A stretch of 64,000 nucleotides of DNA, from NCBI RefSeq assembly GCF_002080435.1, contig NZ_CP020539.1, positions 682,001 through 746,000 on the forward strand, written 5' to 3'. Below the pieces are notes generated by a model. That model was not told where the DNA came from and did not search any database. It worked only from the letters and a program-made list of their open reading frames with translations. Shown here one piece after another: positions 1-7,853 of this stretch; the stretch's first letter is position 1; every line of letters starts with the position of its first letter. Both the position numbers and the translations under genes were made by a program. Source of the stretch: Sphingobium herbicidovorans (lineage in GTDB: Bacteria > Pseudomonadota > Alphaproteobacteria > Sphingomonadales > Sphingomonadaceae).

Positions 1-284
1 TCCTTGTCGGCGAAGCTGGCGCGCCACAGCGGCCCGCCGACCTGCGCTTCCTCGGGCGCCGTTTCCTGATAGTCGACCGCCTGCAGCCTGCCGGATCCTT
101 TGTAGGACATCAGAGCATAGCGCCGAGCGTCTGCCAGACTGATCTCATCGACATTTTCGCCAGTGTAGGCGTTCCACCAGCTTTCGCTTCCGCCCCGCGC
201 CTTGAGGACCCATATCGGACCGCGCGGCGTATTTTTGAGCGTGGCCTCGTTGAGGTCGGTGTGGCATGCGATCTTCGATCCCAT
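1..284 (-). CDS. hypothetical protein, C-terminus cut by window edge
   Basis: Reading the minus strand from an ATG at 284 gives about 94 codons without a stop, running off the left edge. The visible part is soluble-looking, with a Trp-rich stretch (SWWNAYTG) and no signal peptide or membrane segment. I do not recognise the family. It lies 116 bp downstream of ssb on the same strand, so it may belong to the same accessory DNA-metabolism unit, but that is only position. The start is uncertain because the frame stays open further upstream. Confidence 0.45.
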   Translation of the reverse strand, partial: MGSKIACHTDLNEATLKNTPRGPIWVLKARGGSESWWNAYTGENVDEISLADARRYALMSYKGSGRLQAVDYQETAPEEAQVGGPLWRASFADK

Positions 285-400
285 GCGACGGAAAGCGGAT
301 AGTGCAGACGCCCCCGCCTGCAAAATCCCTCGCGAGCTATGGCAAATCCGGCTCGCCGCTGGATGCCCCCGCGCGCCACAAGCGCGCGGGGATCCGGGGG

Positions 401-808
401 TCAGAAGGGCACGTCGTCGTCGAGCTCAGGATCAGGGTCGCCGGCCTCGTCGGACTTCGATTTCGCCCGGCTGAGGAAGTCGATCGTCTCGGCGATGATC
501 TCGGTGCCGTAGCGCTCGACGCCGTCGCCATCGGTCCATTCGCTGTAATGGATGCGGCCGCGCACCAGCAGCTTCATGCCCTTGGTGCAATGCTCCTGCA
601 CGGTCTTGCCGAGGCCATTGAACGCGGTGATCCGATGCCATTCGGTGTCCTGGACGCGGTAGCCTTTCTCATCGCGAACGACCTTGCCTTCCGAATAGCG
701 GGGACGCGAGGTCGCCAGGGTGAAGTGGGTGATGCGGGTCCCGCCCTGGGTGGTGCGGCTCTCCGGATCCATGCCGATATTGCCGGCAAGAATGACGATG
801 TTCTGCAT
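401..808 (-). CDS. ssb: single-stranded DNA-binding protein
   Basis: 135-residue protein starting MQNIVILAGNIG, with the OB-fold pattern of bacterial SSB: an early strand with G-x-I-G-x-D-P, then TEWHRITAFNGLGKTVQEHCTKGMKLLVRGRIHY split over the middle strands. It ends in the acidic tail DDDVPF, the usual docking peptide for repair and replication partners. It is shorter than the roughly 170-residue chromosomal SSB because the glycine-rich linker is missing, which is common for plasmid or island copies. An upstream in-frame extension to 982 has no SSB similarity, so the start at 808 is preferred. Confidence 0.93.
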   Translation of the reverse strand: MQNIVILAGNIGMDPESRTTQGGTRITHFTLATSRPRYSEGKVVRDEKGYRVQDTEWHRITAFNGLGKTVQEHCTKGMKLLVRGRIHYSEWTDGDGVERYGTEIIAETIDFLSRAKSKSDEAGDPDPELDDDVPF

Positions 809-1123
809 GATCAAATCTCCGTTGCTTCCGTCCGAGGGACCGTCCCTCCGACGAGACCCGGCCAAGACCGGCGGGAGACGAGGGCATCGACGCGCAAGCG
901 GCGACCCGACCCACAAGGGCCGGAGTGGTGCGGGCAGGCGCGCGAGCGACAACCCGGTCCGGCACCGCGGGGGTTGCCCCACGGCAACCGTCCGGGCTTA
1001 GGGGATCAGTCAGGCGGAGGGCGCTTTCCCTCGGCGCCAGGCAACGGCAGAGCCATGTCGCAACATCGCGATGGGCCGAGCTCAGGACATGGACTGCCCG
1101 CAATGACTGGTCCGGTTGTGTAG

Positions 1124-2019
1124 TTAGTTGATCTGCGCCTCTGATACCAGCCTGGGCGGGAGGCGGAGCGTAGCGGAGCCGAGCGGCCAGGCTGGCATCT
1201 TGATCGTCTCCGGGGCCGGTGGTCGATATCCGAGACTGCTGTGGGGCCGTGCTCGGTTGTAATGATCGCGCCACCAGCCGGTGACGATCCGCACCTCCTC
1301 AAGGCTGTAGAAGATTTCGCCGTTGAGCAGTTCATCTCGCAGACGGGCATTGAAGCTTTCGATATAGCCGTTCTCCCATGGGCTGCCGGGCTCGATATAG
1401 AGGGTAATGACGCCAAGCCTGCCGAGTCACTCGCGCACCGCATTAGCGACGAACTCGGGGCCGTTATCGGATCTGATATGCTCGGGCGGCCCATGCTCGA
1501 TGAACAGATCGGTCAGCACGTCAATCACGTCGTTCGACCGGAAGCGCCGCAGCGGCACCATCGCCAGGCATTCCCGGCTGAACTCGTCGATAATGTTGAG
1601 CATTCGGAACTTGCGACCGTTGTGCGTCTGATCCTCGACGAAGTCGTAGGACCACACATGCCGCGATGCTCCGGGCGCAGCCGGATGCACGATCCGTCGC
1701 CGAGCCAGAGCCGCCGCCGTTTCGGTTGCCGCTTCGGCACTTTAAGACCCTCCCGCCGCCAGATACGCTCAACCACTGACAGGCTGACCTGCCAGCCCGC
1801 CTGGCCCAGCAAGACATGGATGCGGCGATAGCCATACCGGCCATAGTCCTTGGCCAGCGCGATGATGTCGGCTGTTAGCCGCCGCTCGTCGGCATCATCC
1901 TTCGGTGGATGGCGCTGTGTCGAACGATGCTGGCCCAGAACACGGCAGGTCCGTCGCTCCGATACCGGCAACGCGCGACGGATCTGCTCGATCGCCTCAC
2001 GGCGACGGGAGGGACTCAA
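1124..2019 (-). pseudogene. IS3-family transposase OrfB, frameshift and nonsense
   Basis: The DDE integrase core is recognisable across two frames: DYGRYGYRRIHVLL and REGLKVPKRQPKRRRLWL in the first, then HVWSYDFVEDQTHNG, HIRSDNGPEF and WENGYIESFNARLRDELL in the second. The frame changes near 1670 (CGC-GG-CATGTGTGG), consistent with loss of one base. In addition the codon at 1427-1429 is TGA where family members have TGG. All three acidic catalytic residues are still encoded, but no intact product can be made. This looks like genuine decay because two independent lesions are present. Confidence 0.85.
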
Positions 2020-2294
2020 AAAGTCAGCTTCGACGCCTCTTGCAGGATCGCCTTGTCGAGCGCGAGGTCGGCCACCAGCTTCTTCAGCCGCGCATTCTGG
2101 CGCTCCAGATCCTTCATTCGCCGCGCCTGGTCGACCTTCAGCCCGCCATATTCCTTGCGCCACCGATATAGCGTCTGCTCCGCGATCCCGATCTGGCGGC
2201 AAGCCTCCACCGCTGTGCCGCCTCGCCCCACAATCACCTCTACTTCACGCAGCTTCGCTATGATCTGCTCCGGCGTAAACCTCTGACGTCCCAT
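2016..2294 (-). CDS. IS3-family transposase OrfA
   Basis: 92-residue helix-turn-helix protein (MGRQRFTPEQIIAKLRE) with the conserved EQTLYRWRKEYGG motif followed by a leucine-rich helix (LERQNARLKKLVADLALDKAIL) that mediates OrfA-OrfB contact in IS3 elements. The start at 2294 follows the usual MGRQRFTPEQ pattern; an in-frame ATG at 2306 is possible. The end of OrfA overlaps an open -1 frame where OrfB begins, the normal arrangement for programmed frameshifting. By sequence style it resembles the IS407-type group, a recall-based guess. Confidence 0.88.
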   Translation of the reverse strand: MGRQRFTPEQIIAKLREVEVIVGRGGTAVEACRQIGIAEQTLYRWRKEYGGLKVDQARRMKDLERQNARLKKLVADLALDKAILQEASKLTF

Positions 2295-2391
2295 ACATTT
2301 CTCCAATTCTCATGCCCAAATGGGCTCTCTTCAGAATTGGACCAGTTTTTCCAAGGTAGACCACTATCCCTCCGTCAGACCGATGCCAGCC

Positions 2392-2517
2392 TCACAGGAG
2401 GTTTCGGGCAACAGCGGCAAGACTGAGTGCAAGCGCGACAAGGCTGGGAATGATGACCGCCGCCCCGCAGATGAAGGCAAGGACGCCCACCCAATTCCAA
2501 CTCGGTGCCTGCATCAT
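2392..2517 (-). CDS. small membrane protein at the end of the cco operon
   Basis: A 41-codon frame starts ATGATG at 2517, preceded by a purine-rich AAAGGACGAAG ribosome site, and ends at TGA 2392. It encodes an N-terminal amphipathic stretch (MQAPSWNWVG) and one long hydrophobic segment (VLAFICGAAVIIPSLVALAL). It follows ccoS by 39 bp on the same strand. Very small single-helix proteins occur in cbb3 operons, but I cannot name this one. The coding call rests on the clean start, ribosome site and hydrophobic pattern. Confidence 0.55.
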   Translation of the reverse strand: MMQAPSWNWVGVLAFICGAAVIIPSLVALALSLAAVARNLL

Positions 2518-2556
2518 CACTTCGTCCTTTGCCCAATGGTGTCCACACCACCATCC

Positions 2557-2766
2557 TTATCGCAAACGATTTGCCTCGCCCTCGGTTTCGGGTCGCCAAT
2601 CATCAGGTTCGACAAGAGGCTGGTCTGACTTGGCGTCGGTCACGACTCGCTCGGCCGCTCCATCCAGATCATCATACTGCCCGGTGCGCATCGACCAAAG
2701 AAAGGCGCCCAGCCCAGCAAGGCCCATCAGCAGCGCGACCGGCACCAGCCACAGGATCCCGCTCAT
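2557..2766 (-). CDS. ccoS: cbb3 oxidase maturation protein CcoS
   Basis: 69-residue protein with one N-terminal membrane helix (LWLVPVALLMGLAGLGAFLW) followed by SMRTGQYDDLDGAAERV, the characteristic CcoS/FixS motif in which the helix is followed by a G-Q-[YF]-[DE]-D-L stretch. CcoS is needed to insert cofactors, probably copper, into the catalytic subunit of cbb3 oxidase. Its ATG overlaps the TGA of ccoI by four bases (ATGA), so the two are translationally coupled, as in many cco/fix clusters. Confidence 0.93.
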   Translation of the reverse strand: MSGILWLVPVALLMGLAGLGAFLWSMRTGQYDDLDGAAERVVTDAKSDQPLVEPDDWRPETEGEANRLR

Positions 2767-5024
2767 CGGGTAGCGGCCAGGGGAACGAGGGTCGGTGCCG
2801 GCGCTCGCCTGCTAAGCCGTGATCCGCGTGCTGCGGGAATTCGCAGAGAGTTCGCAACGACCGAAATCGACGAAAGCGACATGGCGACGGCAGCAAGCAG
2901 TGGGGTGACATAGCCCGCCATGGCCACAGGAATCACCAAAAGGTTATAACCGACGGAAAGCGCCAGGTTCTGGCGGACACGTTGCCGGGCCGCGCGCGCG
3001 ATCTGCACAGCGCGCGGAACCGCATCGAGATCCTGGCCGAGATAAACAATATCCGCGGCCGCCCGACCGATGTCGGCGGCATTGGAAGGAGCCATCGAAA
3101 CGTGCGCCGCCGCCAGTGCCGGTCCATCGTTCAGCCCATCACCCACCATCAAGGTCAGGCGCTGACTGTCCGCCAGCGCCTGAAGCCGCTCCACCTTATG
3201 CTGCGGCAGCAATCCGGCACGCCAGTGGGCGATACCGATCGCGTTCGCGAACCCCGACACAGAAGCAATGTGATCGCCCGAAAGCAGTTCGATAGGCAGC
3301 CCAAGCGCGTCAAGCTTGGCCACCGCTTCCCGCGCACTCGTCTTTTCAACGTCCAAGAAGGCAAAATGGCCGGCAAGCTCACCATCGACCGAGAACACGG
3401 TCTGGAAACCGCCACTCTCGCCCGTGCCTGGATTCAAAGCCCAATCGGCACGCCCCAGGCGAAACAGATGGCCGTTCCGCTGGCCCTCCAAACCCCGGCC
3501 CGGCAGCTCGGAAAAACTGTCCAGATCGAGGCCGGACAAGGCGCCGCCGTTGGCGGCAATCGCGCGTGCGACGGGATGGTTGGAACGCGACGCCAGCGCC
3601 ATCACGATTGCGCGATAGGGTTCATCGATGGCGATCTTGCTCACTCGCAAATCGCCATGAGTGAGCGTGCCGGTCTTGTCGAAAATCACGGTATCGACCT
3701 GTGCAAGCCGCTCGAGCGCGCTTCCATCCTTGAGCGCGATGCCGTGCTCGAACAAGCGCTTCGCCGCGGCGACCTGAACCATGGGTATGGCGAGACCAAG
3801 CGCGCAGGGACAGGTCACAATGAGCACCGAAATGGCAATGGTCAGCGCCCGATGCCAATCGCCTGTGTCAAGGAACCACCCGGCAAACACGGCCAAGGCC
3901 AGCGAATGGATGATCGGCGAGTAATAGGCCGCAACACGGTCGGCGAGACGGCGATAGCGTGCTCTGCCCTGCTCGGCCGCTTCCATCATTCGCACCATTT
4001 CGGATAGAAAGGACCGCGCGTGGCTGTTGGTCACACGCACCTTGAGCGAACCATTGAGATTCAGCATGCCCGAAACGAGCGTGCTTCCCGGTCGTACCGG
4101 CACCGGCATCGCCTCGCCCGTGACCGCGGCAGTGTCGAGATCGCCCTCGCCCGCAAGGACAAGACCATCCAGCGGAACACGCTCGCCTGGCGCGACGAGG
4201 ATGACATCACCCACCGAGACATCCTCGAGCGGTCTAAAAGCGCGCGATCCATCCGTGCCGATTACATTCGCGCCCGCAGGCGTCATTCGCGTCAGCCCGA
4301 GCACGGCCGAACGGGCCTTGTCACGCATGGCATGGTCGAGCGTTCGTCCGACAAGCAGGAAAAAGATCAGCGTCACGACCGCGTCGAAATAGGCATGGCG
4401 TCCGAAATGCAGCGTGTCGTAGATGCTGAGACCCAGTGTCAGGACGATGCCGATCGAGATGGGCACATCCATATTGGTGCGTCCCGCGCGCAATGCCGAC
4501 CATGCCGACAAGAAGAAGATGCGCCCCGAAAAGAATACCGCGGGAAGCGCGAGCAGCGCCGAGATGAGATGGAACAGCTGCCGCGTAGCGGGGTCGGCGC
4601 CTGACCAGACCGACACCGAAAGCAGCATGATGTTCATCGCCGCGAAGCCGGCGACCGCTGTCGCGACGATCAGCCGGCGCTTTTCGGGATCGGCGCGTTC
4701 GTCCGGTTGGCTGAGAAGATTTGCCTCGAAGCCCGCCTCGTTCAGCGTTGCCAGCAAAGGCGGTGCACTCGCGGTTTGCGCTTGCCGCCATGTGACGGTC
4801 ACACGCCGCGTCGATAGATTGACCCGAGCCGCTACGACGCCCTCGAGGTTACCAAGGATGCGCTCGATCTTCGCCATGCATCCGCCGCAATGCGCGGTCG
4901 GGACCGACAGTTGCGTCCTCATCGTTCCGTCATCCAGCGATTGGCTGGCGAAGATGAGTTCATCGACCGATTGCCCGGTCAATGATGTCGGCGCCTGGAC
5001 GGCAGGCATGGCATGGCTGGCCAT
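2763..5024 (-). CDS. ccoI: Cu(+)-translocating P-type ATPase CcoI/FixI
   Basis: 753-residue P1B-type ATPase that exports Cu(I) to the periplasmic side for assembly of the cbb3 copper-heme centre. Visible features in order: an N-terminal metal-binding domain with C46-GG-C49 in AHCGGCM; several membrane helices; the actuator TGEAMPV; the transmembrane CPC motif (TCPCALGLAIP, near residue 404); the phosphorylation site DKTGTLTHGD near 447; and the hinge GDGLNDGPAL near 628. The start at 5024 (MASHAMPAVQ) is preferred over a longer open frame that overlaps the upstream gene. Its position next to ccoS marks it as CcoI rather than a general CopA efflux pump. Confidence 0.95.
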   Translation of the reverse strand: MASHAMPAVQAPTSLTGQSVDELIFASQSLDDGTMRTQLSVPTAHCGGCMAKIERILGNLEGVVAARVNLSTRRVTVTWRQAQTASAPPLLATLNEAGFEANLLSQPDERADPEKRRLIVATAVAGFAAMNIMLLSVSVWSGADPATRQLFHLISALLALPAVFFSGRIFFLSAWSALRAGRTNMDVPISIGIVLTLGLSIYDTLHFGRHAYFDAVVTLIFFLLVGRTLDHAMRDKARSAVLGLTRMTPAGANVIGTDGSRAFRPLEDVSVGDVILVAPGERVPLDGLVLAGEGDLDTAAVTGEAMPVPVRPGSTLVSGMLNLNGSLKVRVTNSHARSFLSEMVRMMEAAEQGRARYRRLADRVAAYYSPIIHSLALAVFAGWFLDTGDWHRALTIAISVLIVTCPCALGLAIPMVQVAAAKRLFEHGIALKDGSALERLAQVDTVIFDKTGTLTHGDLRVSKIAIDEPYRAIVMALASRSNHPVARAIAANGGALSGLDLDSFSELPGRGLEGQRNGHLFRLGRADWALNPGTGESGGFQTVFSVDGELAGHFAFLDVEKTSAREAVAKLDALGLPIELLSGDHIASVSGFANAIGIAHWRAGLLPQHKVERLQALADSQRLTLMVGDGLNDGPALAAAHVSMAPSNAADIGRAAADIVYLGQDLDAVPRAVQIARAARQRVRQNLALSVGYNLLVIPVAMAGYVTPLLAAVAMSLSSISVVANSLRIPAARGSRLSRRAPAPTLVPLAATR

Positions 5025-5026
5025 GT

Positions 5027-5845
5027 CTAGGCCTGCGTGTCTGAGACCGCGCGATAGGCATGCCATGTGGCATGTCCAAGCCACGGGAAGATGACGATGA
5101 GGCCGATCAAGCCCGTAGCCGCGCAGAGTATGAAAAGCGCAAGGACGATGGCGCCCCAGACGATCATCGGCGCAAGGTTGTTCCAGACGAGCGCCGTGCT
5201 TGTTCCCATCGCCGTGAGCGCATCGACCTTGCGATCGAGGAGCATCGGAATGGCAAAAACACTGATCGCAAAAGCGAATGAGGCGAACAGGCCGCCCACC
5301 GCCGTGCCGACGCCGAGAATAATCCATCCCACCGGCTCGGTCAGCAGGAAGGCGGTTATGTGAGGCAGGCCGGGAAAGGGGCGCACGCCGAAGAACAACG
5401 CATAGATGAGCACCGCGGATCGCATCCACAGTAGCATCAGCAGGCTGAGCAGGACCCCGGTGAAAAGCACCTGCGGGCCCGCCGCCGGTTTCACCAGGAG
5501 CATTTCGCGCAGCGACGTATCGCGTCCCGCTTCTCGGTTGCGGCTTTTCTCATAGAGTCCGATGGCCAGCAGCGGGGCAATGATCATGAAGCCGGCGAGC
5601 GCGGGAAAAAGAATATAGTCGCGGCCATACAGCGCGAGCATCGCGACAGCAGCGAGAGACAGAAGGAAAATGCCCAGACCGTAGGCCAGGCTCGGCATCG
5701 GCCGATGGAAAAGATCCTGCCATCCGGCCTTGAGCCATTGGAAGCCGATGGAAGCGGGAAGATGGCGCTGAAACCGCGCGCTCTTCGTCTCCTCGATGCC
5801 CGAGGTCTGGCTCAGCAAGCCATAAGAGGGGCTTTTATCGCTCAT
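5027..5845 (-). CDS. DUF2189 integral membrane protein
   Basis: 272 residues with about six hydrophobic helices after a soluble N-terminus (from FLLSLAAVAMLALYG to LIGLIVIFPWLGHATWHAYRAV). The C-terminal WLGHATWHAYR and the spacing of helices match DUF2189 proteins, commonly annotated as predicted integral membrane proteins and often found beside cytochrome oxidase genes. The gene stops two bases before the ccoI start, so it is inside the operon. Function unknown; its place between the structural genes and the copper ATPase suggests an assembly or membrane-environment role, an inference only. Confidence 0.85.
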   Translation of the reverse strand: MSDKSPSYGLLSQTSGIEETKSARFQRHLPASIGFQWLKAGWQDLFHRPMPSLAYGLGIFLLSLAAVAMLALYGRDYILFPALAGFMIIAPLLAIGLYEKSRNREAGRDTSLREMLLVKPAAGPQVLFTGVLLSLLMLLWMRSAVLIYALFFGVRPFPGLPHITAFLLTEPVGWIILGVGTAVGGLFASFAFAISVFAIPMLLDRKVDALTAMGTSTALVWNNLAPMIVWGAIVLALFILCAATGLIGLIVIFPWLGHATWHAYRAVSDTQA

Positions 5846-5858
5846 GTCCCGCTACCTT

Positions 5859-6047
5859 TCAGCATGCCGATTTCGCCGCGCGATACTGCCCGCTCCCGTT
5901 CGCGCGTTCCTTCAAATGTCCCACGCATTCGGGCTGCGAGCGAAAGGCGACGTAGAAAAAATGCGCGTTCGCAAGAACGAACAGCAAAAGGCCTGCTGCC
6001 ACCAGCGTCCAGACCAGCCACCGGGATCGGGATCGCATGGCCGTCAT
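5859..6047 (-). CDS. small single-helix protein between ccoP and DUF2189
   Basis: 62 residues starting MTAMRSRSRW, one hydrophobic helix (WLVWTLVAAGLLLFVLANAH), then a polar tail containing QPECVGHLK and ending RAAKSAC. The start codon overlaps the ccoP stop (ATGA), indicating coupled translation. It occupies the place where other clusters carry ccoG/ccoH assembly genes, neither of which is visible here. The tail has two cysteines and a histidine. Not assignable to a named family from memory. Confidence 0.7.
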   Translation of the reverse strand: MTAMRSRSRWLVWTLVAAGLLLFVLANAHFFYVAFRSQPECVGHLKERANGSGQYRAAKSAC

Positions 6048-6921
6048 CGCTGAGGCGCGCTCAGCGAATGAACATAGAGCGCCAATATCTTGATATCCGA
6101 GTCCGTAAGCCGCTCGTCCCATGTCGGCATATGCCCCTGGCGTCCGCCATGGACGGTCTCCACGATCTGATCGATGTCTCCTCCATAGATCCAACGCGCG
6201 TCCGTCAGATTGGGAGCGCCGACATCGCGCTTCCCGCGCGCATCCTCGCCATGGCAAATCGCGCAATTGGCCATGAAGACCTCGCGCCCCGATACAATCG
6301 ACGTCCGATTGGCATTCGTCACGAACTTGGGATGCGACAAGGCGTAGACATAGTTGGCCGCCAGACTGACCTGATCGGCATCGAGTATCCCGTCGCGTCC
6401 GAACGAGGGCATCTGCGAGACGCGCCCCTGCGGATGCTCCACATTGACCCCAACGCGCATGGTCTGCGCGATCGTCTCAAGGTCGCCGCCCCAGATCCAG
6501 TCGTCATCGGTCAGATCGGGATAACCATAACCCCCTTGGCATTAATGCCGTGGCAGGCGGCGCAGTTGTCGCCGAACAACCGGTGGCCGGTGCTACGCAC
6601 GATGGTCATGAGCCGGGGGTCGGCCGCGATCTGCTCGAGGTTCTCGCTTTCGATCCGCTTTATCCAGTCGGCCCGTCCCGCCTGCGAATCGACCAGGTGC
6701 TTTTCGACCGAGGTGCGCTGGTCGATGTTGAGAATTCCCTTGGTGTAGGTGTCGCCCAAGGGCCAAGTCGGCATGAGAATCCACCAGGCGAAAGCGAAGA
6801 GATGGGTGACGATCAGAAAAATCAGCACACCCTTGGGGACCGGCGTATCGAGCTCCTTGATGCCATTCCAGACATGGCCGGTCGTTTCATGACCGCTGAC
6901 GGGATCGCGCTCTACGTCCAT
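6044..6921 (-). pseudogene. ccoP: cbb3 oxidase diheme subunit CcoP, single-base frameshift
   Basis: The first frame (6921-6511) gives the CcoP N-terminus: HVWNGIKELDTPVPKG, one helix (LIFLIVTHLFAFAWWILM), the WPLGDTYTKGIL region and the first heme site CAACH. The second frame (to 6044) carries the second heme site CAICH and the C-terminal cytochrome fold. The frame breaks at the run of five C on the plus strand, 6531-6535; one more base would restore GGYGYPDLTDDDW between them. The rest of the gene is unblemished, so either a recent inactivating indel or a homopolymer sequencing error is possible. An intact protein would be about 292 residues. Confidence 0.88.
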
Positions 6922-7082
6922 GGCTTGTCGTCCTGATCGAGAACGCTTTGTTTGGCTCGGTTGAACTTGCCACGATTGGACGGCCGGAACGTATAAATGA
7001 GGACACCGATCATCAGACCGATGAGGTAGAACAGCCCCCAGCTTTTCGAGAATGCAACAAGAGCCTCGTGGCTTATGTCCAT
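6912..7082 (-). CDS. ccoQ: cbb3 oxidase small subunit CcoQ
   Basis: 56 residues, too short for most gene finders: MDISHEALVAFSKSWG, a single helix (LFYLIGLMIGVLIYTFRP), then the typical CcoQ tail with NRGKFNRAKQSVLDQDD. CcoQ/FixQ stabilises the interaction of CcoP with the CcoNO core. It lies between ccoO and ccoP, as in the canonical ccoNOQP order, and its last codons overlap the ccoP start by 10 bases. Confidence 0.92.
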   Translation of the reverse strand: MDISHEALVAFSKSWGLFYLIGLMIGVLIYTFRPSNRGKFNRAKQSVLDQDDKPWT

Positions 7083-7097
7083 GCCTGCCTCCTCATG

Positions 7098-7850
7098 TCA
7101 TTTCACCGGCTCTGGCGGCTTCTGCGGCGCGGCCGTATTCTTGTACGGCACGTCGGTCAGCCGGCCGAGAACCTGAAGATAGGCGACGAGCGCGTCCATC
7201 TCGGTGACCTCGGTCGCCACATCGTCGAACACGCGAACCTGCGTTTCTTCGCCATACCGCTCGGTGATACCGGACGAGGTCGAGCTTTCCGGTGTCGCCT
7301 GGTCGAAGGCATCGACGCTCGCATTCTCGATCATGGCATCGGTGTAGGGCACCCCCGCGGCCCGCAGCGCCTTGAGGTGCAAGGGCAGATCAGCGAGGCG
7401 CAAGGGCGTCCGCGCCAGCCAGGGATAGGCCGGCATATTGGAATCGGGCACCACATCGCGCGGATTGGTCAGATGGGCGACGTGCCAGAAATCGGAATAT
7501 TTGCCGCCAACGCGGGCGAGGTCGGGTCCGGTGCGCTTCGAACCCCAGAGCATCGGATGGTCATATTTGGATTCGACCGCGAGCGAATAGGGACCATAGC
7601 GCTCAACTTCGTCCTGCAGCGTCCGGATCATCTGGCTGTGACAGGCATAGCATCCTTCGCGCACATAGATGTTTCGCCCCGCCAGTTCGAGCGGCGTGTA
7701 GAGCCGCATGTCTGGCGCCTCCTCGACCGTCTCGTCGATCGTGAAAAGCGGAGCGATCTCGACGAGGCCGCCGACACTGGCAGCCGCGATGATGGCGAGC
7801 ACGAAGCCGATCGCCGAACGTTCGAGCTTGCGATGAAACAGTTCCGCCAC
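7098..7850 (-). CDS. ccoO: cbb3 oxidase monoheme subunit CcoO
   Basis: 250-residue membrane-anchored cytochrome c. An N-terminal anchor (IGFVLAIIAAASVGGLVEIAPLF) is followed by the CcoO/FixO signature RNIYVREGCYACHSQMIRTL, holding the CYACH heme-binding site, then GPDLARVGGKYSDFWH and NMPAYPWL, whose Met is a likely axial ligand. It passes electrons from the periplasm or CcoP to CcoN. Three bases separate it from the ccoN stop. Confidence 0.96.
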   Translation of the reverse strand: MAELFHRKLERSAIGFVLAIIAAASVGGLVEIAPLFTIDETVEEAPDMRLYTPLELAGRNIYVREGCYACHSQMIRTLQDEVERYGPYSLAVESKYDHPMLWGSKRTGPDLARVGGKYSDFWHVAHLTNPRDVVPDSNMPAYPWLARTPLRLADLPLHLKALRAAGVPYTDAMIENASVDAFDQATPESSTSSGITERYGEETQVRVFDDVATEVTEMDALVAYLQVLGRLTDVPYKNTAAPQKPPEPVK

Positions 7851-7853
7851 GGC

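Larger units (their letters stand above)
1095..2353 (-). mobile_element. IS3-family element, decayed
   Basis: The two-frame transposase region is flanked by imperfect inverted ends: ACTGGTCC at 1106-1113 on the left matches the complement of the same word near 2336-2345 on the right, where the end reads TGGAAAAACTGGTCCAATT. The exact tips are uncertain by a few bases and I see no clear target duplication. The downstream reading frame carries both a frameshift and a nonsense codon, so the copy should be unable to move by itself. It sits at the 3' end of the cco operon and may have removed DNA there. Confidence 0.8.

Noticed and set aside
266..1123. 285-codon plus-strand frame over ssb
   Set aside because: ssb is unambiguous on the minus strand; this frame has no similarity to known proteins.
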